From assembly GCA_018873225.1 (NCBI GenBank), contig JAEILZ010000005.1, forward strand, positions 2,790,001 to 2,854,000: a stretch of 64,000 nt of DNA, written 5' to 3'. The position numbers and the translations under genes are program-made. Below the pieces are notes generated by a model. The model was not told where the DNA came from. It was given only the letters and a program-made list of their open reading frames with translations, and ran no database searches. This DNA is from [Phialemoniopsis] sp. UDSM-2020 (lineage: Eukaryota; Ascomycota; Sordariomycetes; Thyridiales; Thyridiaceae). Positions 11,288 to 21,019 of this stretch are shown one piece after another; within the stretch, counting starts at the first letter, position 1; the number at the start of each line of letters is the position of its first letter.

Positions 11288-12460
11288 TTACATAGATGCC
11301 GCAGGCAGCCCGTCTGGCATCTGTCTCGTCAAATCTTCTGCACTCCTCTCCTCGACAGCACCGTCGGGCTTGAATTCCCTACTGGTGAATGCATTCGCCG
11401 CCGCATGGTCGCCACGGCCAAGATTGGCGACCGCCTGCGCTACTTGTGCCAGGGGGTCTGACATGGCCGAGCTGGATGGGCCTGCTTCGGGCGGCACAAC
11501 GCTTGTTGGTTGTATTGGGACAGGTGGGGGCGCGGCATGCGGGTGGGCGAGATTGAGGCCTGGGGGCGGTGGTGGGATATCGAGCTTTGCGTCCATCATC
11601 TTGGACTGTAGTTGAATGACATATTCTCTCAAATGGTAGGTTTCCGACTGATATTGCTTGAGTTGGTTCTCCAACTCGCCATAGTCGCGAACTTGCTGCT
11701 CCAGCTTCTTGATATAGCCCTCTTTTCTCTGGCGAAAGGCTCGCTTGAATGAAAACACAAGTTAGTATACCTGAACATGGTAAAAAAAAAAAAAAAAAAA
11801 AAAAGAGTAAAGCGCATGCTGCGAAGACCCCCAGGGCGCATATACGACTATACAGTGACTGCGACTCAAAACTGCGAAGACAGACAGGCCAGGCGCATCC
11901 AAACCCGTAACCTGTAGCTTGTTTCCGAGTCTGCGCACAGCACACTGATGCTGTCTGCATCTACATCCGAGCAAAGCCCATAAGGGAGTGTGTTGCGAAA
12001 GTGACGGCGCTTACCTGTGCGGCTCTGTTTTGCGCGGCTCTTTTGGACTGGGACAGCTCGCGCTTAGCTTTGCGGCCATCTGGAGAACCGTCGCCCGCGG
12101 CATCGGCTGGATCTGCGCCCGGCACACTGGCGGATGCAGGAGGAGGACCCATTGAGCCAGCAGCTTCGGGAGGAGGCGGGGGGACGCTTGTTTGCATCAT
12201 ATCTGCTGCAGGCGCGTCGCCGAGGGCCCTCAGATCGGGGTGGATATGCGACTCTGAGGCGGTTCCGGGCATAAAAGCAGAATGTCCTAGGAAAGAAGGC
12301 GGCGCCGCGTTAAATGTATAGGGCAGCAAGGCTGGCGTATCCTGGTTGGTAGGGAATGGTGCTCCCGGTGATGTGTAATCCTCCAGACGGGTCACAGGCG
12401 TGCCGCTATCTCCGTCAAGTGGTGGAGTCCCTTCGGAGCTCTGGTCTCGAGGGTGCGGTT
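11288..12460 (-). CDS. kapC: bZIP transcription factor, KapC/Yap-like (5' end unresolved)
   Basis: This is a nuclear DNA-binding factor of the AP-1/Yap-type bZIP group; the basic region closely resembles Aspergillus KapC. Two exons are clear: 12015-12460 and 11288-11743, joined in phase 0 inside the basic region (SKRAAQNRAAQ then RAFRQRKEGYIKKLEQQV), followed by a leucine zipper (L-x6 repeats through QLQSKM). The N-terminal part is Pro/Ala/Ser-rich, as is the C-terminal tail, which ends in GLPAASM. The upstream exon is open to a splice acceptor (CTTACAG) at 12461 and reads EPHPRDQSSEGTPPLDGDSG. No ATG lies in that frame before 12272, and no minus-strand ATG occurs at all from 12461 to about 12945. 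The true start is therefore in a distant exon, or is ATG 12272 (237 residues). The intron contains a 23-base T run on the sense strand. Confidence 0.85.
11782..11804. repeat. Poly(A)/poly(T) tract of 23 bases
   Basis: This uninterrupted run of A on the plus strand is T on the sense strand of the bZIP gene. It lies inside the bZIP intron, upstream of the real acceptor at 11744. It may act as a pyrimidine tract and is likely to be length-polymorphic. Confidence 0.95.
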
Positions 12461-15066
12461 CTGTAAGTCGGGATGGTTATGTCAGCACGGCCGGTGGGGA
12501 GGATGACCACGGTTTGCGATGTGATCAGAGAAAGGACCGAATGCCAAAAAGAAGAGAGGATGGAGGCGAGTTGCCTATAGTTCGCAATGTAGAATACGAA
12601 ACCACAGCAGCAACAGAGATGCGCACAAAGCTACAGCTCGAGGCGGGCGGGCTATGAATAAGACGGGCAAGGAGCTTGGGAATAATGTTAATGGGGAATG
12701 GCTCGTACTTCGTGCTTGGGTGGGAGGATGAGGTAAGTAAATGGATTTGGTAAGACTGGGGAGCGGCGGACGGGGGCAGGTCCCTTTTTTAGTGGCAGCT
12801 CGCGCGCGCGCGCACACACAAGTAGCAATGCTTCTCCGCTAGCAAGCAACGCACGACAAGCCAAGTCGTCCCAAAAAATTCCAAGAGCGTGGATTTGGCC
12901 CGAGTCAAGACAGGCTGGCTGGGGGAGGGCAAGGCGGGTGGATTACATATTATGGATATGGAGGGGTGACTGAGGGATGTAGTAGGTCGGCAACGGTAAT
13001 AAAGGTACCTTGTACCATCTGGTACGACGCGTTCTTAGATTGACCAGCAGTCCTTCCGAGACCTTGATTACCACAGCGCCGCCTCGGCTGGTTTATTATG
13101 TAAGAAGGCCAACAGGGGGGATGGTGGGTGGTGAAGTGGGCTAAATTGGGGAGGGTTATGGATCCGGCTGAGCCGGTAGGAGGACATAGAGATCGGAGGG
13201 TTCAATCTTCTTAGTTTGGCGACTCTCTATCTCGCCCTCGCTCTCTCTCTGTCTCGACGTGGATGATAAGTGCAAGGGAGGAGGCTGGGGGATTTGGTGT
13301 ATTGGAGGGGCCGCGTACAAGCAGAACCACCACCACCACTAACGGTATGGACGAACCAAACTGTGAGAGATATGCCCAACTTGGGGAAACTCAATGGACG
13401 AGGTGTGTGGATGGAGTGAGATGAGATTGAGATTTCCCAGGTGCAAGATGTAGGGATCCTTGACGCCCGGGTCTTCTCGAGAGATACCTCCGAGCGTGTG
13501 GGCAGAACAGCGCTCGACCATGTACCAGTCGGCATCGCATTCAGGTGGTGACTTACCGGACTTGATCTGCATCTTTGTTGTTTCCGTTCTGACTCAGCAT
13601 GAGACGCGAGGCAGGGTGACACGTGTGGGAGATCTGAAATTCGCATCCAAAGCCCAAGAGCAAGCTTGGACAGGCTGCAGGTCTTGGCGCCTGGGAAGGG
13701 AAAAGTCCACAACCCGACGAGCAACCGGAGGTCGAGAGAAAGCTGCGGGTTGGACCAGTTCCGAGGACATCAACAGACGGTGAAATTTGGTGGCTGGTTG
13801 AAGTTGCGAAAATGACCAGCTGCCAACGCGTGAACCAGTCAGCCCGCCGCCTATTTTCTCCAGATTCGCGACCCTGGGTCGGGGCTAGGCTCTTTTGGGC
13901 AATTGCCAATGAGCTGCTTGCCCGACTTGCTCAGTCAATCCATGGTGAAGTAGGGGACATTTTTGGATCAAGTGCCATCACTAGATGATAACTCTTGCTC
14001 TACGGAGTGTCTATTCAAACCCCGTGTGCAGCTCTGCCGCGGATTATGCTACCTGCTTGGCCTGGGAGGAGCAATCCTCAAGTCGGGATGGAAAGCACAG
14101 GGCTGGCAGCTCTCGCACTCTTTGTCAGCTGCTTTGTCAGCACTCTTGGAAGCCAGTGGGGGCTCTCAAAATGCATGTACTTTCGGCCGATTCAGCATTG
14201 CGACAGGAGCAATGCATAGCAATCCTCTCGAGGACGAAGCAAGCTTATTTATGAAACACTGCCATATTGTAGTCAGAATGTTTGACCCCAGACGAGCAGC
14301 ACTGTTTGCAAGTCCTCATGTCAGGCGAAGGTCCGTCGACACCAAGCAATGTATCGACAAGTACCTCTACCTGTCATTCTCATGTACTTGAGTCATTACG
14401 TAAGACATCGGATGGATGAATCATCAAATTAACATTGAAGCAATTGAAGGAAAGCCATGCGAGTGTCAGTGTGGTGTACTCCCTACGCCCATCTACTTGA
14501 TACGGTAAGGTGCTGGCTTGCATTTCGCGAGCAACGCGCAATTAAGTGCTTACATCCTACTTGATCTGGAGATACTCCCGAACCTCTTTTCTTCACCAGT
14601 TATTACCTAGGTTGTTGAAAGTAGCCTACCCGCATCAACTCAAGGTAATTTGCCCCCTTCCCTGGTCTCGGCATTTGATGACAAAGGCATGTCGTGTCAT
14701 GCCCGACCACCCGCGCAACATATCGCTCGACTCTGCAACCTGATACATAAAAGAATCCTCGGATCACGACCATTCCGCCGGCCATCCGTTGCATAAAAGA
14801 CAAAATACCCAATTGGTCATCACATCAACACCCATGATCACGCCCCCATTCCAGAAAGGCTATTGTGCGCCTCTCATCCCGGACAGCGTCGCAAAGTCAT
14901 CTTGCCGGCTTTCGAGAATGGCTGCTATCTCCGAAAGGGACAAAATCCCCCCCCTCCTACTCAGCCCTGCGGCAGCAGATGCATATGTTGTGCAACGTTG
15001 TGTTTTACCGTATTATTGACGAGAGTGGTTTATATGACCTGGGCGGCCGCCCGTCTGCATCACGCA
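12461..15066. other. 2.6 kb region without a convincing gene
   Basis: The part next to the bZIP gene (12461 to about 12950) looks like a CT-rich minus-strand leader and promoter. A CG/CA microsatellite lies at 12801-12820. Open frames at 13227-13909 (-) and 13963-14391 (+) overlap others on both strands and have no recognisable domain. Nothing else could be supported. Confidence 0.5.
12801..12820. repeat. (CG)n(CA)n microsatellite
   Basis: Five to six CG units are followed by four CA units in the bZIP upstream region. The alternating purine-pyrimidine sequence could adopt Z-DNA; this is an inference from composition only. Confidence 0.85.
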
Positions 15067-16353
15067 TCACGGTGACTTGTACAGCTTACCCCCTTTCCAC
15101 ACGTGCGTGATGTTGCGCGGCTTAGTGAGGACGTCAATGTCCTCGAGCGGGCTCGATGCGACAGCGATGATATCCGCGTCGTAGCCCTGCCGGAGAAGGC
15201 CCGTCTTCGCGGCCTGTGCGCCCACCGTCTCCGGCCCGTTCGCCGTCGCCATTTCGATGGCCTGCAGGGGCGTCATGCCCGCCTCGACCGCCCAGTGAAG
15301 CTCCATAGCATTGGTGCCGTGCGAGCAGCTGTGGTCCCTGTCGCTGCTATACGTGTCCGTGCCGAGTGCAATTTTGACGCCTTCCCGCACCGCCAGCTTG
15401 ATCGAGGATCGGCTCAGTGCCGTCATGCGGATGATCTTCTCCTTGGCCTCGGGCGGCAGCTCGCTCATGTCGAGATTCAACGTCTCGACGATGTGCCTCG
15501 TTGGGACGAGGATCGCCTCCTTCTCCTTCATGAGCGCTATCACCTCGTCGTCCAGGTACATGCCGTGCTCGATTGTCTTGACCCCGGCCCGAAGTGCGTT
15601 CATGATGCCGTTCTTGCCAATGGCGTGCGAGGCCACAACGCGGCTGCTACGAGCAGCCTCCTCGACCATGGCCTGCAGCTCCTTGGGCGAGAACTGCGAG
15701 TCCTCCGGCTGGTCTCCGAGAGAGAGCACGCCACCGCTGGAGCAGATCTTGATCACCTTGGCGCCCTGCCGCAACAGCTGGCGCAGGCGCTTGATGCACT
15801 CTTCCTCACCGTCGCAGAGCATCCACCTGCTGCCGTGGTCGCAACAGTCCATCATGGTGGTTAATGGCTCGTCGCGAAGGTCGCCGTGTCCACCCGTGAT
15901 GGACAGAATGCCCATGGAACTGTAGACTGTAGGGCCCACGATCCGCCCCTTCTCAATGGCCGGCGCGAGGTTGCCAGCAAAGCCACACAATTCGCGGATG
16001 GACGTGAAGCCCGCCATAAGCGTAGCCTCCAGGTCTTCCACGAGGATACTTCCGATGAGGGCCTCCCTGCCAGGTAGGAAGTGTTTGAAGGACTCCCTCA
16101 GATCTCCGAGCACGTGTGTACCCATGAAATGCGTGTGACAGTCCCACATGCCGGGCATGAGCACTGGAACATGTTGCCTGGCGACATTGGAATACTCTTC
16201 TGGCAGGTCTGTCTGGCGCCCGGCCCATGCAATTTTCTTGCCTTGAATAATCACAACGCCATTTGTGATCGGCTCGCCACGGCCGGGGATGAGCAGATCG
16301 GCCTGGATGCCAAAACTCGTACCGGCCATCTTGTCCTGCGTTGAGATGAGCAT
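15067..16353 (-). CDS. Metal-dependent amidohydrolase (imidazolonepropionase/ochratoxinase-like subfamily)
   Basis: This is a single-exon enzyme of 428 residues in the amidohydrolase superfamily, predicted to hydrolyse a C-N bond using a binuclear metal site. The expected ligands are visible. They are the HxH pair at the end of strand 1 (DCHTHF, H73 and H75), the lysine that is normally carboxylated (K202 in VIKICSSGGV), H243 (ASHAIGKNG), H263 (IEHGMYLD) and D333 (LGTDTYS). The subfamily motif SITGGHGD is also present. This arrangement is shared by prolidase-type, imidazolonepropionase-like and ochratoxinase-type enzymes, so the substrate cannot be read from sequence. No signal peptide is seen, which suggests a cytosolic enzyme. 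ATG 16353 gives MLISTQDK before a second ATG at 16329 (MAGTSFG), which may be the real start. The gene is divergent from the dehydratase gene at 17011. Confidence 0.9.
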   Translation of the reverse strand: MLISTQDKMAGTSFGIQADLLIPGRGEPITNGVVIIQGKKIAWAGRQTDLPEEYSNVARQHVPVLMPGMWDCHTHFMGTHVLGDLRESFKHFLPGREALIGSILVEDLEATLMAGFTSIRELCGFAGNLAPAIEKGRIVGPTVYSSMGILSITGGHGDLRDEPLTTMMDCCDHGSRWMLCDGEEECIKRLRQLLRQGAKVIKICSSGGVLSLGDQPEDSQFSPKELQAMVEEAARSSRVVASHAIGKNGIMNALRAGVKTIEHGMYLDDEVIALMKEKEAILVPTRHIVETLNLDMSELPPEAKEKIIRMTALSRSSIKLAVREGVKIALGTDTYSSDRDHSCSHGTNAMELHWAVEAGMTPLQAIEMATANGPETVGAQAAKTGLLRQGYDADIIAVASSPLEDIDVLTKPRNITHVWKGGKLYKSP

Positions 16354-17010
16354 CGTAATTCTCAGGACCAGAACAGTGTTGAATAGTAATCTCGAAAATC
16401 CCAGGAGTCAGCTGAACATTAGAGAAGGCTCAGGCGCCCAAAGATATAGCCGGAATTGCAAAGTTCCATTTCACTTGCAGGGTGAGATGCGGAGATGCTG
16501 GCCACCACATCATCTGCCCTTACTGACCATGCTATTCGAACTTCCAATTGCAGTTAGATAGGCGTTGAGCTGTCGGCCACCGGAACTGATATCCTCTCTG
16601 GGCCAATGAGCAGCCATCTGAGCGTAGGCAGATCATTATGCAGGCTGATATCAAAGATTCCTGGGGTTGGACTCACAGAGACCAGTCCCTAAGAAGTGCT
16701 TACCACCACCTACTGTCCCTCGTCCCAAAGGGCTTAAACAATACATAAGGTACTACATCGGCTACCGTATCGATGTCTCCGTCGTAGCTCGCTAAGTTTG
16801 GTTGCAGATGCTGACGCGGGGATGGTGGGAGTAACAACGCTCTCTCCCCAGTCTTGGTGGTGGGTACTGAGAGGTGGTCCGGGCTCAAGCTATTGTTAGT
16901 GGCCGTTAACAAAGCTATTCTTACCACCAATATGCTGCCAGTCTTAATACACCTCTATGAAACTCTGCACAACAAGTCATATTACCACCACATCGAGATC
17001 GAATTGACAA
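16354..17010. promoter_or_regulatory. Divergent intergenic region, amidohydrolase / pterin dehydratase
   Basis: This 657 bp stretch separates two divergent start codons, so it should contain both promoters. Short frames on both strands have no features. No specific regulatory site is identifiable. Confidence 0.45.
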
Positions 17011-17786
17011 ATGGCATTCCTTTGCCGTCCTTTGAAAAGGCTACCCTTCCCCATCGCCCCGCAGTGTACTCGTCAAGGCGCTGGTCCCGTGAGACTAACC
17101 TGTGCATCAACTCAGCTCACACCCAAGAGCTTCTCGCATCACGCCAGGGCGGTATATCAGGTGTCACGGGTACCTGTAAAACAGCAGGCACGCGCCATGA
17201 GCACTGCAAAGGAGCGGTTTGACACGAGTCAGATTGCCTTCTCCGAGGGTACCAACCCGGTCACCGCGGAGGCGGATCTGTCACAGCTTAGCCGGCGTTG
17301 GGGCCTGACTTCGACAAAGGATGGGCTGGAGGCCACATTCAAATTCAAGACATTCGCCAAGAGCTGGGTAAGTTTCACTCATTGCTACTGGGGTGTGAAA
17401 TATGGCTGACTGTTGGATGCTAGGACTTCATGACGGCTGTGGCCTTGCAGTGCAAGATAGCCAATCACCACCCGGAGTGGTCGAATGTAAGTTGATATGA
17501 CCCGACTTTATGATATGTCGTTCTTGCTCATTGACAACACATCAAGACATACAACACGACGTATATCCGGTGGACAACACACAACCCTAAAGGCCTTTCC
17601 CATCTGGATTTGCGCCTGGCTAAGAAGTGCGACGAAATCGCCGCAGACATGGGGCTCAAGGACGAATCCGATCACAACGCCACATCTACAGTGTCAGATA
17701 ATGGCGCCGAAAACAAGCTGCAAGGCCTCGCCTGTGCAGCGACTTCGTCAGCAGGCGACTGCTGTACTCCGAAGAAACAGGCATAG
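17011..17786 (+). CDS. Pterin-4a-carbinolamine dehydratase family protein with N-terminal leader
   Basis: Members of this family dehydrate 4a-hydroxytetrahydrobiopterin and related pterins; many fungal members are uncharacterised. Three exons (17011-17367, 17424-17486, 17547-17786) give 219 residues. The dehydratase fold is recognisable from the active-site motif CKIANHHPEWSNTYN, then TYIRWTTHNPKGLSHLD, with the paired histidines and downstream Asp. Two starts are possible. ATG 17011 adds 62 residues rich in Arg, Ser and hydrophobic residues, with few acidic ones (MAFLCRPLKRLPFPI and following), which looks like a mitochondrial presequence. ATG 17197 would give a cytosolic form starting MSTAKERFDTSQ. 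The last 50 residues are a polar tail with several Cys near the end (SSAGDCCTPKKQA), unusual for the family. Confidence 0.87.
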
Positions 17787-18220
17787 AATACTCTGTCAGA
17801 AATGTAATGGTAGTTCTCGTGTAGTTCGTCATGTCTTGAAAAAGCTGCGAGTAAAGATATAGGGCTCGTATGAGTCATAATGTATTATTAGTCTATGCGT
17901 ATTAAATCATCTAATGCCATCATCGTCCAAATGATAAAGTTGGTATGTACAGCCGAATCGCAATGTCGACGCCAGCCACGTCATTGAGAGTGGTCTTTTC
18001 TTCTTCATGCAACAGAGCCCAAAGGGCTTCTACGAGAGCGAGTGTGATAAGTGACAGCACCAGGTTGGCACTCATCACCGCCCTCATTATATCATCCACT
18101 GACAAAACGCGCTCTCGGTCCGTTCGTTTCCAAGAGACGCCCCCCATTCAGTACTTTCATACTAACCTGAGAGCTGCTGCAACGCTGCTCCGCTTAGGTT
18201 TTTCTGCGTTGCCACCGTAT
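17787..18220. other. Convergent spacer, pterin dehydratase / ERG25
   Basis: This 434 bp spacer lies between two convergent genes. Open frames on both strands that run through it continue as out-of-frame readings of ERG25. Nothing independent is visible. Confidence 0.55.
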
Positions 18221-19357
18221 TTACTGGGCCTTCTTGGCCTTGATGGCGGCGAGTTTCCTCTCGCGACGCTTCTTGCTGGCCGCGTAGCCGGCCTCAGTGT
18301 CGAAGATCCAGTCCCACCACCTGAAGCTCGAAGCATAGTTGCCGATGAATTTCTCGTGGTGAAGATCGTGGAACTCGGCACCGCCCCAGACGGGAAGGAA
18401 CTGGCGCAAGCTCCAGGGGAAGTCGTAGCCGCTGTGAGCGTCGATAGCCTGGAAGAGACGCAGCACGATCCACATGAACATGGTGAACAGGTGCAAGTCA
18501 CCGGTGATGGCAACCCAGACAACAGGCGTTCCAACGACTCCGAATCCGAGAAGCATGACCTCGATGGGGGACGCGTACTCGGCGGCGAGACCGAAGGGGG
18601 CCGAGTACGTGTGATGCAGCTTGTGGATATTCTTGTAGAAGGGGCCGTAGTGCAGACCGCGGTGGAAGAAGTAGTGCCACGCGTCTTCCATGACGAAGAA
18701 GAGGAAGATCTGCAAAGCCATCTTGGTGTAGGAGGGGAATGGCACGCCGATGTCGAGGCCGAAGTAGTGAGCCATGGGGTGGAAGATCCAGATCTGGGGG
18801 AGCTCGACGGTGAAGTGCATCAAGAGGACGAGCATGGCGCAGTCGATCTGTTCCTTAACGGTAGGCACTTTGGACTGTTAGGCAAAGTTAGCACAAGGCC
18901 CTTCGTGGCAGATATCAATGAGCCTCACATTCTGAATCTTCCATTTGTTGAAGAAGGGTATCGCGTCGATGATAACCCAGGGGAGAGATCGACCAAAGTA
19001 GACGAGCTCATGCATAACAAAACTGATGATGCCAGTCGCCAGCGTGTCGTTCTGCATCCATAGGTACCAAGTCTAGCGGAGAGTCAGCATGTTGACCGGA
19101 ACCGAGCAAAGGCAGACATTGCGAAAACTTACCGCCCACACACGCTCCAGGAGGCTCAAGTGAACGTTGTACTTGGAAACATCTTCGAATACGTGCATGT
19201 AGTCGTTCGTAACATTGATAGGGACGGCGTTGAGGCCATTGAGGCTGGTCAACGAAGCGAAAGTCGAGTTCCTGTAAGTTGTGTGAGCATGGCATGGCAT
19301 CGAGAGCAGCGCGGTGCGCCCACTGCGAGTAGGTCAGGGGGAGGGGATCGCGTACAT
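18221..19357 (-). CDS. ERG25: C-4 methylsterol oxidase Erg25
   Basis: Erg25 is an ER-membrane di-iron oxygenase that oxidises the C-4 methyl groups of sterols in ergosterol synthesis. Four exons give 312 residues: 19356-19357 (AT only), 19133-19271, 18929-19072 and 18221-18874. All phases agree. The fatty-acid-hydroxylase histidine boxes are intact: HRGLH, HKLHH and, in the C-terminal half, HDLHH. Several hydrophobic segments (for example [17 protein letters not shown] and FMWIVLRLF) and a lysine-rich C-terminal end ([16 protein letters not shown]), typical of an ER membrane protein, are present. The start codon is split by the first intron (AT, then GTACGC...ACAG, then G AAC TCG), giving [13 protein letters not shown], as in related fungal Erg25 proteins. 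An unspliced alternative ([10 protein letters not shown] before NSTFAS) is less likely. The gene is divergent from NCA2. Confidence 0.94.
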
Positions 19358-21019
19358 GATGTGCGACAGACGGCGCAGAGGCCCGAAATATTAGGATGGC
19401 GAATCGACAAGGACAATGCGAAGGTGAGATTGTCAAGGAAAGAATGCCCAATTGTAAATCCAACGACGACAACTCCTTGACCAGCTCTAGGGAAGCTTCA
19501 GGTAGTGTGGTGGAGGGAATGGCGGCGGGAGAAGCAGATGTATTTGAATGAATGAGATCTCATACGTACAAGCAGATAAGGGAGATTTCTTTCTGACAGA
19601 GACAAATCGGGCATGGGCTCATCAGGTCCCCAACAAACACGACCAATGGGGGCCGTCATCCCGGAATGAGCCCACGTTCTAGTGCTGGAATTCCGCCATC
19701 CGAGCCACTCACAGCCTGTCGACGGCCACCCAGAACCCACCCAGACTGTCGATGCATGGCGCAAGCGGCAATTCCCATTCCCCTAGAATGTCGAAAGATT
19801 TTCCATTACTTTTGGGTCATCCCCCCCTGTCCGCACCCCTTCCAACGTTCTGTACCTTTTTGCCTCCCCCCTAAATTCAGGATTGTGTCACTGTATTGGG
19901 CGTGCGTGTGCTCAGCAGACTGGAGTCAGCACTCAAAACTTGAGCCCCTCGTTGCCGTATTCGTGTTCTTGATGTGGGGCCCGGATTCGGGAACAGACCA
20001 GGGTCCAACATTCGATCTTGCACATGTTCACATGTCCCCAGAGAAGCGATACTTTTGTCACTGGCCTGTTTCTAGCCTGATTCGATGGGGCGGTGAATAT
20101 CCTGGCAACATACTAATGTCCATCCACACCTGTGACTTTGCAATCTTGAAGCATCAATATCCGGGTTGACGCCAGAAGCAAAGCCCGCACCAGTACGATG
20201 GACGAGATTACATAGCAGCGACCATGGGGTCACCCGGAAGGTGCACAGCCGGCCGGAGGGGACCACTAAACATCTACTTCTTCATACATAGTTACTAGAA
20301 TTGGGAGTTGCGCTTCAGAAGGCCCATCGGCGGCCATTTGTGGTCGGCGTTTACTGTAGGTGCAAATCAAATGCCGACCTTGGTTATCTCTCGCCTCTTG
20401 AGTCCTGCCAAGCCAAGGGAAGGTCCATTCTTCCTCTGGCTGTTTTGACCGTGTAACTGCCGACTACCATCGGCGGTGTCTCTTACCAGGCAAGTAGGTG
20501 ACAGGTTTTCCTTCTCGATGTACTTCAATTCATAATTGATCATCAGAGGCTATCCCACTGCCTATTTGAGATCTCTTATCGATTGCGTCAAGTGATGGGG
20601 CTAGGGAAGAGCCTCCGATCTGCCACGGCCCCATAAAAACCCCATAGGTAAATGCGGTGCTCGCCAATGAAACTACGAGGCCGCGTGCGAAATGGTGGCT
20701 CTGCACTGACGTCTGTGACCCAAGCTTCCAAGCTTGCCCAAGCTTGTGTGTGCACTTTTCGCTCTCCCGCTTATTCTTCGGCAGCCTCATCATCCGAAAT
20801 ACAAGCTTGGGTGGTGTGATCTCATCTTATTGCCACTGCGTACACCCCACGCCGGGATTTGCACACGGGAGCTAAGCTTTTCTCAACCACACAACCGTGA
20901 CAACCACTCAAGCTTGCCGCATTGTGCACCGAGCAGACCCGGTCAACTCGCTCCGGTAACCGACGGGACGGGCCTGACAACCCCGATCGAGACCACAGCC
21001 CCCTTTCAAGTCATACAAT
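19358..21019. promoter_or_regulatory. Divergent region between ERG25 and NCA2
   Basis: This 1.66 kb stretch lies between two divergent genes. A dense cluster of AAGCTT hexamers lies at 20722-20915 near the NCA2 side. The frame at 19666-20169 (+) has no motif and was not called. Promoters for both genes must lie here. Confidence 0.5.
20722..20915. repeat. Cluster of six AAGCTT hexamers
   Basis: AAGCTT occurs at 20722, 20730, 20740, 20803, 20874 and 20910, that is six times in 194 bp where about 0.05 would be expected by chance in balanced sequence. The first three are embedded in a CCAAGCTTG-like tandem with 8 and 10 bp spacing. Four of the six are followed by G. Confidence 0.9.

Noticed and set aside
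11744..11804. Recursive (ratchet) splice site in the bZIP intron
   Set aside because: The segment after CAG|GTATAC is only 27 bases to the true acceptor, too short for a second intron; GTATACTAAC is better read as the branch site.
13227..14391. Open frames of 118-165 codons in the 12.5-15 kb spacer
   Set aside because: They overlap on both strands, have no introns, motifs or consistent start context, and no recognisable composition.
15103..15864. 253-codon frame antisense to the amidohydrolase
   Set aside because: Arg/Val/Leu-rich shadow of the sense gene, whose metal ligands are intact on the other strand.
17945..19063. 372-codon plus-strand frame over ERG25
   Set aside because: It is the reverse complement of the Erg25 exons and introns; histidine boxes and splice sites support the minus strand.
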